A stretch of 64,000 bases of DNA from Streptomyces sp. S.PB5 (GTDB lineage: Bacteria; Actinomycetota; Actinomycetes; Streptomycetales; Streptomycetaceae), in contig NZ_JAQMWP010000024.1 in the NCBI RefSeq assembly GCF_030403745.1, positions 62,001 to 126,000 of the forward strand. The letters run 5' to 3'. A program made the position numbers and the translations under genes. Every line of letters begins with the position of its first letter. Within the stretch, counting starts at the first letter, position 1. This document shows, piece after piece, positions 27,601-35,535 of this stretch. The notes under the pieces are model-generated. The model was given only the letters and a program-made list of their open reading frames with translations. It was not told where the DNA came from and did no database searches.

Positions 27601-28149
27601 AGCTCCCGCAGATCCGCTTTGAACTGCCCCTTCACTACGGCGAGTTGCGCGGTGACCCCATACCCGGTTGCGACTCCAGGGGTGAGCAATGAGTCGGGGG
27701 CATAAGCAGACGGGTGACCGCAGTGCTCGGGGTGCCGTACACGAGCGGTGAACCAAGTGACAGGCAACCCACCCGTAGCTATGGGATCGAAGGTTGGCCC
27801 CCTCACCGTCGATGTGGCGAGGGGGCCAAGTGGTATGCGCTGGTGCCCAGACCGCGGCCGGCTCCGGTTCCGAGTCGGCGGGGTGGTGGCAGCGAGTTGG
27901 AGGCGGCTGCCCATACCCAGTCGCACCTCGCCGCACGGCTGAGCGCCCCTGCGCCGAGTGGCAGCCCTTCCCTGTGAACCCGCCGCATCCTGATCCAGCT
28001 GGTCCACCACATCCCCACCTATCCGAGCGGTCACCTCATCACCAGCGTCAAGGACAACCTCCACCACGACGCAATGACGGAGTCCGTCGAGGGCAGTGTC
28101 GCCGTACACATGAACGTGGCCCTGCCGAGATTTTCGTGAAGCCGCGGCG
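27601..28149. other. Stretch with no supported gene
   Basis: No frame gives a recognisable product. A plus-strand segment at about 27989-28138 (HIPTYPSGHLITSVKD) looks protein-like but has no start context or family. The direct text GTGACCGCAGTGCTCGGGGT at 27712 onwards resembles wording at 27022, probably IS-derived. Confidence 0.35.
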
Positions 28150-28680
28150 CGCTCTTCTTTCGTGCCGCCCCCGCGTACGCGGTTCGGTAGGCCCGGCGAA
28201 AGGTCCGCACTCCCCCGTTGATGAGTGGGCGGACGCGGCTGTCCTCCGTGGCATTCGCGGAACCGAGTCGGTCCAGCGCGACACCGAAGGTCAGTGCGAG
28301 GAACTGGTCGGCCGCGAGCCGGAGGGCGGCGACGTCGAGCAGGCCGGCCGCGGCAAAGGCGGCGAACCGCTCGGCGATTGCCTCGTCGGGTGCGTCGGCC
28401 ATGGCGTTGTAGCCCCGGTGCGGCAGGTGGCCGGATTCCGCCCGGACCAGCCTTTGCAGCGTTGCGCACTCCGCCGAGCCGAGCATGTCGGTCGCGATGC
28501 ACAGCGAGAACGTGACCAGGGCGTCCTCGAGTTCGGCAGCCTCGGTGTCGTGGGTGAGGGTGTCGTCGAGGGTGCGCCGGATCGCGGTGATCAGTGACTG
28601 GCCGACGGCGTCGACGACTGCTCGCAGCAGCGTCTGCTTGTCGCCGAAGTAGTCATACAGCCGTCTCACACGCCCTCTGC
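28150..28680 (-). pseudogene. TetR-family regulator lacking its DNA-binding start
   Basis: The minus-strand frame picks up TetR homology at RLYDYFGDKQTLLRAVVDAV, the end of the helix-turn-helix domain, and continues through an intact ligand domain (ALVTFSLCIATDMLGSAECA, RLVRAESGHLPHRGYNAM, FLALTFGVALDRLG). The first about 40 residues with the recognition helix are missing. The upstream in-frame ATG at 28735 is unrelated sequence. A 5'-truncated gene next to a 3'-truncated Nudix gene. Confidence 0.7.
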
Positions 28681-28747
28681 AGGACATCAACGCAAGTTTC
28701 GACGTGCCGCGCACCGAGTATGGGCGCCGGGTCATGAACGACTGCTT

Positions 28748-29074
28748 TCAACCGGCGTCGATGGCGGCCGCGGGAACCCGGGCGAGGAAGTACTTCTCCG
28801 CCTGGCGGACTTGGTGCCCGCCGACGAGGTGGTCCTTGCTGCGCTCCGCGAGCTGGGTGCCGAGTTCGATCGCCTCCTGGTCGACGCCGAGTTCTTCGCT
28901 CATCTCGCGGAGCACCGCGGCGGCGTGGTCTCCCCCGTCTGTGTCCTCCAGGGAGCCTCCGGGGGTCGCCCAGAATCCGCCGTTCTCGTCGTAGCGCAGG
29001 AGCAGGATGCGGTCGTCCTCGTCGAGGACGATGAAGCGGGCGGCTTCCCTCAGCGGCGGAGTGGAGGTCGTCAT
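28748..29074 (-). pseudogene. Nudix hydrolase, 3'-truncated
   Basis: From MTTSTPPLREAARFIVLDED at 29074 the protein has the Nudix fold start ILLLRYDENGGFWATPGGSL and a Nudix box ending VLREMSEELGVD. The box carries a short insertion between its glycine and REUxEExGU parts. The protein stops after KYFLARVPAA, where relatives have about 40 more residues. It therefore probably lost its C-terminal helix when the neighbouring TetR gene lost its 5' end. Confidence 0.65.
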
Positions 29075-29105
29075 GTCCTCCAGTGCGGCAGTGCTCGAGG
29101 GGACG

Positions 29106-29580
29106 TCAGCACCGCTCGACCAGGTATTCGCCAATGCCGGCCGCGTCCAGGTCACAGGCCTGGAATGTGGCGAGCACGTGCCCGGGTGTCTCGACGATGG
29201 GTTCGCAGTCGTTGAAGGACGTGTTCAGGACGACGGGCACACCGGTGAGCTGGTGGAAGTGCTCGATGAGGGCGCCGTAGAGGGGCGCGGTGGCCGGGTC
29301 GACGGTCTGGACGCGCGCGGTGCCCTCGACGTGGACAACTCCGGCGATCTTGTCGGCGTGGTCGGCGCTTACGGGCGGGGCGAGCGGCATGAAGGGGCTG
29401 GCCACGTCGAGGTCGAACCAGGTGCCGGCGAGGACGGCTGGCGCGAATGGCCGGAACGGCTCGCGGTGTTTGATCCTCTCGTTGAGGGCGTCGGAGCCGG
29501 CGGTGGTGCGGGGGTCGGCGAGGATACTGCGGGCGCCCAGGGCGCGGGGTCCGAGTTCGCTGCCGCCCTGCCGCGGGGAC
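29106..29580 (-). pseudogene. Carbamoyltransferase (CmcH/NodU type), C-terminal remnant
   Basis: The frame reads GGSELGPRALGARSILADPR, KHREPFRPFAPAVL, VVLNTSFNDCEPIVETP and ends in a short helix. These are the C-terminal (YrdC-distal) motifs of O-carbamoyltransferases that modify sugars or antibiotics. The N-terminal Kae1-like catalytic domain (about 350 residues) is absent, and the plus-strand fragment at 29578 replaces it. Confidence 0.75.
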
Positions 29581-29703
29581 CAGGTCCTCATCATCGAGCG
29601 CACCTATTTCGACAGCGACGTCCGCGCGGTGGAGACCGCCGACATCACCGTCCCCGACGCCCGCTGGGAAGTCGCCTACGAGTTCGCGGTCGACGCTCGA
29701 TAG
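29578..29703 (+). pseudogene. GntR-family UTRA-domain remnant
   Basis: The plus strand reads VLIIERTYFDSDVRAVETAD followed by ITVPDARWEVAYEF and a stop, which resembles the last strands of UTRA ligand domains in HutC-type GntR regulators. Only about 42 residues remain. Confidence 0.5.
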
Positions 29704-29718
29704 CGTCGTGGTTCGGGA

Positions 29719-30090
29719 TCAGGGCTTCCAGGTGCGCAGCAGGGAGGCGATCCGCTCGGCTGTGCAGCGCGGGTTGTTCAGCTCGTGGGCGAGCGCGGTG
29801 AGCTGTTCGCGGGTGGGGTCGACGGGGATATTGCTGGCCTCGAGGTACATAACGGCGGCAGCGCAGGCGACGGTGAGGTTCGAGCGTTCCAGCCAGCGGC
29901 AGCGACCCAGGGTGTGCACCAGAGCAGCGGCGCGGGCGAAGGGGCCGTCGTAGACGGGAGTGTCGATGAGTTCGCCGCGATGGCGGGCGACGGCGGCGAT
30001 GGGCACGCCGTAGTCGTCGGCGGCCGGGTCGCGGTGGCCGGCCCGCTCGGCGACTTCGAGGATCCAGGATTCGTCGACGTGCAGGATCAC
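29719..30090 (-). CDS. Fic/Doc-like toxin component, motif-less
   Basis: The 123-residue protein follows Streptomyces proteins annotated as Fic-family toxin components: DESWILEVAERAGH, VPIAAVARHRGELI, FARAAALVHTLGR, then SNLTVACAAAVMYLEASNIP. The canonical HxFxxGN(K/G)R motif that AMPylates or phosphorylates targets is not visible; the equivalent place reads GRCRWLERSN. It overlaps the upstream antitoxin by four bases (ATGA), the usual layout of a type II toxin-antitoxin operon. The toxic activity, if any, must differ from classical Fic chemistry. Confidence 0.65.
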   Translation of the reverse strand: MILHVDESWILEVAERAGHRDPAADDYGVPIAAVARHRGELIDTPVYDGPFARAAALVHTLGRCRWLERSNLTVACAAAVMYLEASNIPVDPTREQLTALAHELNNPRCTAERIASLLRTWKP

Positions 30091-30341
30091 GCGGCGGCGC
30101 CCGGCTGCGGATTGGCGTACGGGGCGTCGAGCTGCTGCTCCAGATCGTCGAGGAAGCCGCCGTGCTCATCGATGAGGCGCTGGGCGGCCGCCATACCGGC
30201 GGCGCGGGCGCCGGTGGTGTCTTCGATGATGAGCCGCTCCACGTACCTGTTGAAATCCAGCGAACGGGAGCGCGCGGCGGCCTTGCCGGCCTCGAGTACG
30301 TCCTCGTCCAGCCGGACCTGCGTCTGCTTTTTTGTGGTCAT
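30087..30341 (-). CDS. Ribbon-helix-helix-type antitoxin
   Basis: The 84-residue protein begins MTTKKQTQVRLDEDVLEAGK, a typical beta-strand plus helix start of RHH repressors, then SRSLDFNRYVERLIIEDTTG. The C-terminal half (GMAAAQRLIDEHGGFLDDLE) would bind the toxin. It should repress its own promoter and neutralise the Fic-like protein encoded downstream with a 4-base overlap. The 5' flank at 30342-30360 contains CCTCATGGTAGC...GTAGC repeats that could be its operator. Confidence 0.75.
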   Translation of the reverse strand: MTTKKQTQVRLDEDVLEAGKAAARSRSLDFNRYVERLIIEDTTGARAAGMAAAQRLIDEHGGFLDDLEQQLDAPYANPQPGAAA

Positions 30342-30520
30342 ACCTCATGGTAGCAGGGTGGTAGCAGGCGCGGACCGTGCCCAGGATCGGTCAGTGTCGG
30401 CGTCTGGTCAACGGGACGCACGACGAGGACGGCGGCCGGGCCCTGAGCCTCATCTACCTGTATAACCGCATCATCGAGAAGGACAAGTTCCTGGTGTGGA
30501 TCAAGTAGGCATCCACCGTC

Positions 30521-30947
30521 CGGAATAGGTCCTGACCTGGACCGCGCGCACAACGGACTGGTCCGGGTCGCCGACGGCGTCACCATCGTCATGACCGGCA
30601 TCCACACCGGAGACGTCGATGTCACGGTCACCCTGCACGAAACCGAACCCGCGCCCGACAACGGCGGCTGGCACGAGATCGTGGAGGTCTCCGCGCACTC
30701 CGCATCCGGCGAGCTTATGGTCCGCGGCATGATGGACGACCTGGACGAGGAACTCCCCGTTCTGTCGTTCAACGGTCCCGGCGACTACCGTCTGCGGGTT
30801 CATGCACGTGGCCGGGACACCGCCGTCGACCTGGCCCCGGATGAGATCACCGAGCGGTACCTCATCCAGTCCTGGCCGGCACCCGCCCAAGAGGTGACAG
30901 TGCTCCGCCGCGCCGATGCTTACGGAGTATCAGTCCGCGCACCCTGA
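30521..30947 (+). pseudogene. 5'-truncated paralogue of the protein at 32122
   Basis: The open frame runs from about 30521 (GPDLDRAHNGLVRVADGVTI), without a clear start; MTGIHTGDV at 30591 is the first ATG. The core TGIHTGDVDVTVTLHETEPA is clearly related to TGLHTGDVGFTVEVHEEPPA in the 433-residue protein at 32122, and both end in a W-P-A-P segment (YLIQSWPAPAQE versus LLQFWPAPPE). It appears to be a shorter or N-truncated member of the same unrecognised family. A strong terminator follows. Confidence 0.55.
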
Positions 30948-30957
30948 TCACAGTTGA

Positions 30958-30995
30958 AGCCTCTGCCCGCCCGGGCTAGCCGACGGGCAGAGGCT
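30958..30995 (+). terminator. Terminator after the 30.5-kb paralogue
   Basis: AGCCTCTGCCCG at 30958-30969 pairs perfectly with 30984-30995 around a 14-base loop, 11 bp after the stop codon. Confidence 0.8.
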
Positions 30996-31066
30996 CGCTC
31001 ATGCCGTGGTGCGTGGCGAGCTGGTCGCGATGATCTGGGAACGCCCCCTTACGGTCCAGGACGCGC

Positions 31067-31711
31067 TCATCGGGGTCGCGGGACTCGTGACCAAAGCCAC
31101 TGGCCTGCCTGCTCAGAAGCTGGCAGGCCTGCGGACCACGGATCATCGATGCTCACATCCGGTGCTCCAGCCACAAGAAGATGAGTCCGACGGCTCCGGT
31201 GCCGGCGCCGTAACAGGCGGCCGAGCAGCAGGTGCGTGGCGGTGCGCCGCCGCTGCGCAATCCACGTCCAGGCGGTGATGAGCCGTTCCTGTCCCGTGCG
31301 TGGCGTTGAGGAGCTAGGGTCCACGGCAGACGTCCTTTTCTGGATGGCGTCCTGACGGGGAGTCCGTCCGGCCGGTGGCCTCGGAACCGGTGGCCGGGTC
31401 AAGGACTCCCCTGTTTCCTGTCGTACGGGGTTCGCGGGTGAGCGGCTTTCGGTGGGCTCCTGCAGTCGGGCCATGATGACGGAGCAGTGTGGGGCGCGGG
31501 CGGCGAGCCGGTCGACCTCGCTCTCCAGGCGGCCGGTGGGCGGGTGAGCGCCGGAGCCGTTGGCGCGCACGTACCGGTCTAAGATCTCCAGGCCGTCGGG
31601 GAAGGCGGCGTCCGGCGGGGCGGTGTCGGCCATCGAGTGGGTGAGCTGGTGGAACCAGTGCCGTGCCCGCCTTGATTCGCCCAGGCACAGGTGGTGCAGG
31701 TGCAGGCTCAA
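31067..31711 (-). CDS. Hypothetical protein
   Basis: No family is recognised. The first 90 residues (HLHHLCLGESRRARHWFHQL, DGLEILDRYVRANGSGAHPP, RLESEVDRLAARAPHCSVIM) have a coding look with helical periodicity, while the second half is Arg/Pro-rich and may be out-of-frame tail. The ATG at 31711 has no strong ribosome site. It could be a truncated gene of an integrated element. Confidence 0.4.
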   Translation of the reverse strand: MSLHLHHLCLGESRRARHWFHQLTHSMADTAPPDAAFPDGLEILDRYVRANGSGAHPPTGRLESEVDRLAARAPHCSVIMARLQEPTESRSPANPVRQETGESLTRPPVPRPPAGRTPRQDAIQKRTSAVDPSSSTPRTGQERLITAWTWIAQRRRTATHLLLGRLLRRRHRSRRTHLLVAGAPDVSIDDPWSAGLPASEQAGQWLWSRVPRPR

Positions 31712-31733
31712 CTACGTTCTCCGTACGCTCTCG

Positions 31734-31985
31734 CTACCTTCTGACTGCGTCCTGAGTCCGTGAGCAGGCCCCGGCTCCGAGTCCCTGCATGTGCTCACAG
31801 CGCTCGGGAATCGTCTTGCCGAGGGCGTTCCGTGCCGTGACTTTCATCTGCTGTCGGTTGTCTGCGGCTCCGTCGCTCTTCTTGAGCGTCGTGAACGTCT
31901 CCCGCTTCGAGATCCGCAACGTCCCGGAGTCCTTGTCCGCCGCCGACTTCGCGATGCGCCTGAAGATCTCAGCGTGATCTTTTCC
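31734..31985 (-). pseudogene. Unidentified coding remnant
   Basis: The minus strand reads AEIFRRIAKSAADKDSGTLR, ISKRETFTTLKKSDGAADNR and QQMKVTARNALGKTIPERCE. This looks like a conserved basic protein segment, without start, and with a lower GC content than the neighbours. I do not recognise the family; a plasmid-type replication or transfer protein is a guess. Confidence 0.3.
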
Positions 31986-32121
31986 GTTGAGTGAGGCGGA
32001 GACCGGGACTGGACCACGCCTGTGCGTGCTGGAGTACTAGCGCGGTCTGGGGGGACGGGCGACGAAGGGCGTTGTCAGTGGCCGTTCGTAGGGTGGTGGC
32101 ACATCCAAACGGGAGGCAGCG

Positions 32122-33423
32122 ATGCGCAGGCCGGTCGAGGGCGAAGTGTTCGTTCACTACGGGCAGATCTACGTCGAGAGCGACCCGGAGAGCTACGGCC
32201 CGGATCTCGCCGAGGCGTTCGCCGGACAGCGCGCCGGACTGTGCGGCGCTGCGATCCCGGGGACACTGTGGCTGTCGACCGGGCTGCACACGGGGGACGT
32301 CGGTTTCACCGTCGAAGTCCACGAGGAGCCGCCCGCGTTGGACCCGCAGTGGGAGGACGTGGTGGAGGTGTCCTTCCGACCCGTCTCGTTGGACAGCCGA
32401 CTGGTGCAGTGGGCGGGCGAAGCCGTCTGGGAGCTGGACCTGGAGGAGACCGACTACCGGGTGCGGTACTGCGCGAAGGGCATGGACGAGGCAAACAGGG
32501 AGGACACCCGGCTGGACGACGAGCCGCAACTGGACTGCTATCTCCTGCAGTTCTGGCCCGCCCCGCCGGAGACCGACCGCGTGCTCAAGCAGACGTCCAA
32601 GATCGCCGCCTACTGGCACAACTACGCGGCCGAGCAACCGCCTCCGCCCACCCCCGAGGAGCGCGCCGAGGCCGAGCGCCGCGAGCGGCTCGAACAGGAG
32701 CAGGCCGAGCGGGAGCACCGGCTCGCCCTGGAACGCTGGGAGTGGGGCGGACAGCTGCCCAGCCAGGCCCTGCGTGAGGTCCTGGGCAACGTCCGTGGGC
32801 TGGTGCGCTTCGATCCGGCCCTTGTCCACGCGATCGACGCCGCCGGCGCCGAAGGACAGCGCGCGGTGGCCCTGTTGGCGGCCCGGCGAGCGTGCGAGCA
32901 GTCGGGGCTCACCGCCCTCGGCTGGGTCACCGACGGCCTGACCGCGCTGGCGGACAGGCGCCCCCTGCCGCCGCCTTTCGACGACTGGGATCGCATGTGG
33001 CAGGCCCTGGCCGACGACCCGCACGCCCCGGACCGGACCGTGGGCGAGGCCGTCCCGCCCGAGCGGCCCCCGTTCCAGCCACCCGCCGAACGGCCGGGGG
33101 TGACGGCCTGGGAGGCACCGCAGGTGGTCGGCCCCGCGGCCGCCGCCGTGGAGTGGTCGAGCCCGCAGCGAGAGCCGCGACGCAGGTCCGGGACCGCATC
33201 GTTCAGGATGGCCGTCACCGTAGGTGGGCCCGACCCGTCCTGGCGGATGTCCCAGCCGCACATGGCGCTTCCCGCGGTGACGGGAGCCGCGGAGGCGGAC
33301 CCGCTGCGGGCCGCACTCGACGCGGTGTACGCCGGCGTGGTCACTTACGGGGAGCATTACGAGACGCTGCTGAGAGAGGTCTGGTCCGCGCTGCCGCCGG
33401 CGAGCGACACGCCAGCGCCGTAG
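32122..33423 (+). CDS. Large protein with novel N-terminal beta domain, coiled coil and helical tail
   Basis: ATG at 32122 follows GGGAGGCAGCG. The 433-residue product has no recognised family. Residues 1-165 form a beta-rich domain (VFVHYGQIYVESD, LWLSTGLHTGDVGFTVEVHE, LLQFWPAPPETDRVLK) shared with the product at 30521-30947. Residues about 165-205 are a charged coiled coil (PEERAEAERRERLEQEQAER). A helical repeat-like region follows (LPSQALREVLGNVRGLVRFD, GQRAVALLAARRAC), then a proline-rich linker and a C-terminal helix (LRAALDAVYAGVVTYGEHYE). It has no signal peptide or membrane segment. It stands alone; role unknown. Confidence 0.6.
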   Translation: MRRPVEGEVFVHYGQIYVESDPESYGPDLAEAFAGQRAGLCGAAIPGTLWLSTGLHTGDVGFTVEVHEEPPALDPQWEDVVEVSFRPVSLDSRLVQWAGEAVWELDLEETDYRVRYCAKGMDEANREDTRLDDEPQLDCYLLQFWPAPPETDRVLKQTSKIAAYWHNYAAEQPPPPTPEERAEAERRERLEQEQAEREHRLALERWEWGGQLPSQALREVLGNVRGLVRFDPALVHAIDAAGAEGQRAVALLAARRACEQSGLTALGWVTDGLTALADRRPLPPPFDDWDRMWQALADDPHAPDRTVGEAVPPERPPFQPPAERPGVTAWEAPQVVGPAAAAVEWSSPQREPRRRSGTASFRMAVTVGGPDPSWRMSQPHMALPAVTGAAEADPLRAALDAVYAGVVTYGEHYETLLREVWSALPPASDTPAP

Positions 33424-33481
33424 CTCGCGGTACGAGAGCATCCGCGTGCGGAGGATGGTCTGACTCCACGACACTCTGATC

Positions 33482-33877
33482 ATGGATTCACGGGTAGCCG
33501 CAGTCCTCGGAGCGGTAGTCGGCGCGTTAGGGACAGGCGTTGCACCGTTGACCAGTGGGTGGCTTGGTGCCAGCACCGCAGACCAGCAGATCGTCGCGCA
33601 GTACCTTCAGGCGGAACACCAGCGCCGGTTTGAGCATCAGCGGAACCGGAGGGAGCCGCGCAGCCAGGCGTACAGCGATCTCATCGCTCAGACGCAGGCC
33701 ATCGGGGCCCGCGTCACTGAGATGAATCGCTCGGAGGCCTAGGTCGACGACGTGCGCCGGGTGATGGAGGAGATCAGTCAGCTTCTGCGCTGTCGTGCTC
33801 GCGAGGCGCTGGCGAGTACCGGCGCGGATGACACGGCTGTACCGGCGGTTCGATCCGCAGGCCGAGTCTGCCGGTGA
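33482..33877 (+). pseudogene. Membrane-anchored coiled-coil protein interrupted by TAG
   Basis: ATG at 33482 begins an N-terminal membrane segment (VAAVLGAVVGALGTGVAPLT) and a basic helical region (YLQAEHQRRFEHQRNRREPR). A TAG at 33740-33742 stops the frame, but the same frame continues with VDDVRRVMEEISQLLRCRAR to 33877, as in related small Streptomyces proteins with one TM and a helical tail. So either a truncated 86-residue protein is made or the gene is broken. Confidence 0.5.
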
Positions 33878-33962
33878 CCGCGTGTCAGGAGGGCGGGGAT
33901 TCAGTGCGCTCCTGGGCAGGAGTCGTGATCGTTAGACCGACGGTCTGTGCGTTCCTGGAACG

Positions 33963-33993
33963 CCCGGAGCCCCGCACGAGGCGGGGCTCCGGG
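33963..33993 (+). terminator. Hairpin terminator
   Basis: A 13-bp perfect stem (CCCGGAGCCCCGC at 33963-33975 with 33981-33993) and 5-base loop. It lies between the broken membrane gene and the truncated phosphotransferase. Confidence 0.75.
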
Positions 33994-33996
33994 GGG

Positions 33997-34623
33997 ATGA
34001 TGGTCGCCGTGCACCACACGGTGGTATTCACGGAGTTGGCCGGGCGGCCCCTGCACGGCCAGACGCTGCCCGCCGTGGTGGAACGGGACGTCCACCGTCA
34101 GATCGAGGCACTCACGGCCCGCTGCCACCACGCGGCACCCGCCAGCGCGGCCCCGCCGCCCGGCCCCGGCAAACTCCACCGCCACCTGGATATCGCCCGC
34201 CCGCTGCTGGCAGACGGTGACGAGGACCTGGCCCTCGCCCTCGCCTCACGGCGCGACACGCTGCCGCCCGTCCCGTGGGTGCCCACCCACGGCGACCTCC
34301 AGCCCCGCAACATCCTCCTGGAGGCCGTCGGCGACGGCAGCCTGCGGGCCGGGCTGATCGACTTCGAACGCAGCGAACCGGACCCCGCCGTCCGCGGCTT
34401 CGTCCGACTCGCGGACACGTGGCTGGGCCGCCCGGACCTGGCCGACGCGTTCTTCACCGGCTACGGACACCGACTGACCGAGGAGGAGCTGGAACGGCTG
34501 CGGTGCGAGGCCGCCCTCGATGCCGTCAGCGGCATCGTCTACAGCCATACCCACCACGACCCGGAACTCCTCGAACGCGGCCTGAGGGCCCTGCGCGCCC
34601 TGCGCACCCACACCTTCCGCTGA
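33997..34623 (+). pseudogene. Aminoglycoside-phosphotransferase-like kinase lacking its N-lobe
   Basis: The frame carries the APH C-lobe: catalytic loop VPWVPTHGDLQPRNILLEAV, metal-binding LIDFERSEPDPAVRGFV, and a C-terminal helix bundle. The N-lobe with the nucleotide-binding lysine is absent; the text starts at HHTVVFTELAGRPLHG, where relatives have the hinge. The ATG at 33997 sits directly after a terminator hairpin, which suggests a deletion junction. It cannot bind ATP normally. The downstream methyltransferase, 35 bp away, was probably its operon partner. Confidence 0.7.
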
Positions 34624-34658
34624 ACCCACCCCTTCTACCCGGCAAGGGAGTCTTCCCG

Positions 34659-35336
34659 GTGGCCTACACCACACCCGATGAGTGGAACACGCACTACGCC
34701 GACGGCGGTACGTTCCGGCAGCTCGGTGACGCCGAGCGCCGGCTCCTCGCCCAGCACGCCCCCGCCCCGGAAGGCGGCCTCGCCCTGGACATCGGCTGCG
34801 GACTGGGCGAGTTGGCCCGCCACCTCGCTGACAACGGCTACACGGTCGACGCCATCGACTACGCGCCCGCCGCCCTCACCCGCGCCGCAGCCGACACCAC
34901 CCCAGGCACGCCAGTCACCTACCTGCTGACAGACATCGAGCATGACGGCGACGACGAACTGCCGCACCCCTCGTACGACTTGATCACGTGCCGTCTCGGC
35001 TGGGCCTTCATCCGTGACCGCACCCGCGTGCTGAACCGGCTGCGCGAACGCCTGCGCCCCGGCGGCACCCTGTGCATCATCACGCCTGTCCCTTCTGACG
35101 TACCGGACGGCAAGCGCGACATCGCCCTCGACGACGAAGAGATTGGCCTGCTGTGCGCGGGCTGGAAAACCGCCGACCGTCACGACGCCGACGGGCTCGC
35201 GTTCCTCATCCTCCGCGACCCGCTGTCCGGGTCGTGCACGCGCAGCGTCTTCGACAGGCCCGGCGCCTGCTCGGCGAGGGTCCTTCAGCTCCAACACCCG
35301 CCGCCGCGCCGACAAGCTGAGCGCGGAGCACCGTGA
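34659..35336 (+). CDS. Class I SAM-dependent methyltransferase
   Basis: A GTG at 34659 preceded by AAGGGAG is the likely start. Motif I (LALDIGCGLGELARHL), the acidic residue after strand 2 (YTVDAIDYAPAALTRA), motif IV (SYDLITCRLGWAFIRD) and RERLRPGGTLCIITP are present, so cofactor binding is intact. The expected C-terminal strand FLILRDP is followed by a 35-residue odd tail, suggesting a 3' frameshift or fusion with downstream debris. It lies just after the truncated APH-like kinase gene, which in relatives often neighbours such a methyltransferase. Confidence 0.8.
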   Translation: MAYTTPDEWNTHYADGGTFRQLGDAERRLLAQHAPAPEGGLALDIGCGLGELARHLADNGYTVDAIDYAPAALTRAAADTTPGTPVTYLLTDIEHDGDDELPHPSYDLITCRLGWAFIRDRTRVLNRLRERLRPGGTLCIITPVPSDVPDGKRDIALDDEEIGLLCAGWKTADRHDADGLAFLILRDPLSGSCTRSVFDRPGACSARVLQLQHPPPRRQAERGAP

Positions 35337-35367
35337 TGCGCTCGACGCCCTCGACATGCACTGGTAG
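35280..35367 (+). pseudogene. Possible helicase-associated-domain scrap
   Basis: The plus strand reads SSNTRRRADKLSAEHRDALD followed by ALDMHW and a stop, which resembles the terminal repeat of helicase-associated domains in Streptomyces helicases. About 28 residues remain. Confidence 0.3.
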
Positions 35368-35535
35368 ACGGGTGCAGGGGACGAAACAAGGCGGCATCGG
35401 GTGAGCCGAAGCACGGTAGTTGTCACGTAGGCACGCTTGTTGTCAGTGGAGTACGTGCGGTGTGACTGTTCGGCATCACCGAGCCGAGCGCCATGCGCTA
35501 CCTCTGCGCGGCCCGCCCGCGGTAGCCCGCCTGGT

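Noticed and set aside
25060..29703. An integrative conjugative element
   Set aside because: No transfer, replication or complete integrase gene was found; only separate IS scraps.
31969..33576. 535-codon minus-strand frame over the 32122 gene
   Set aside because: Low-complexity Arg/Gly/Leu/Pro translation without a start context. The plus-strand gene has a ribosome site and a family paralogue.
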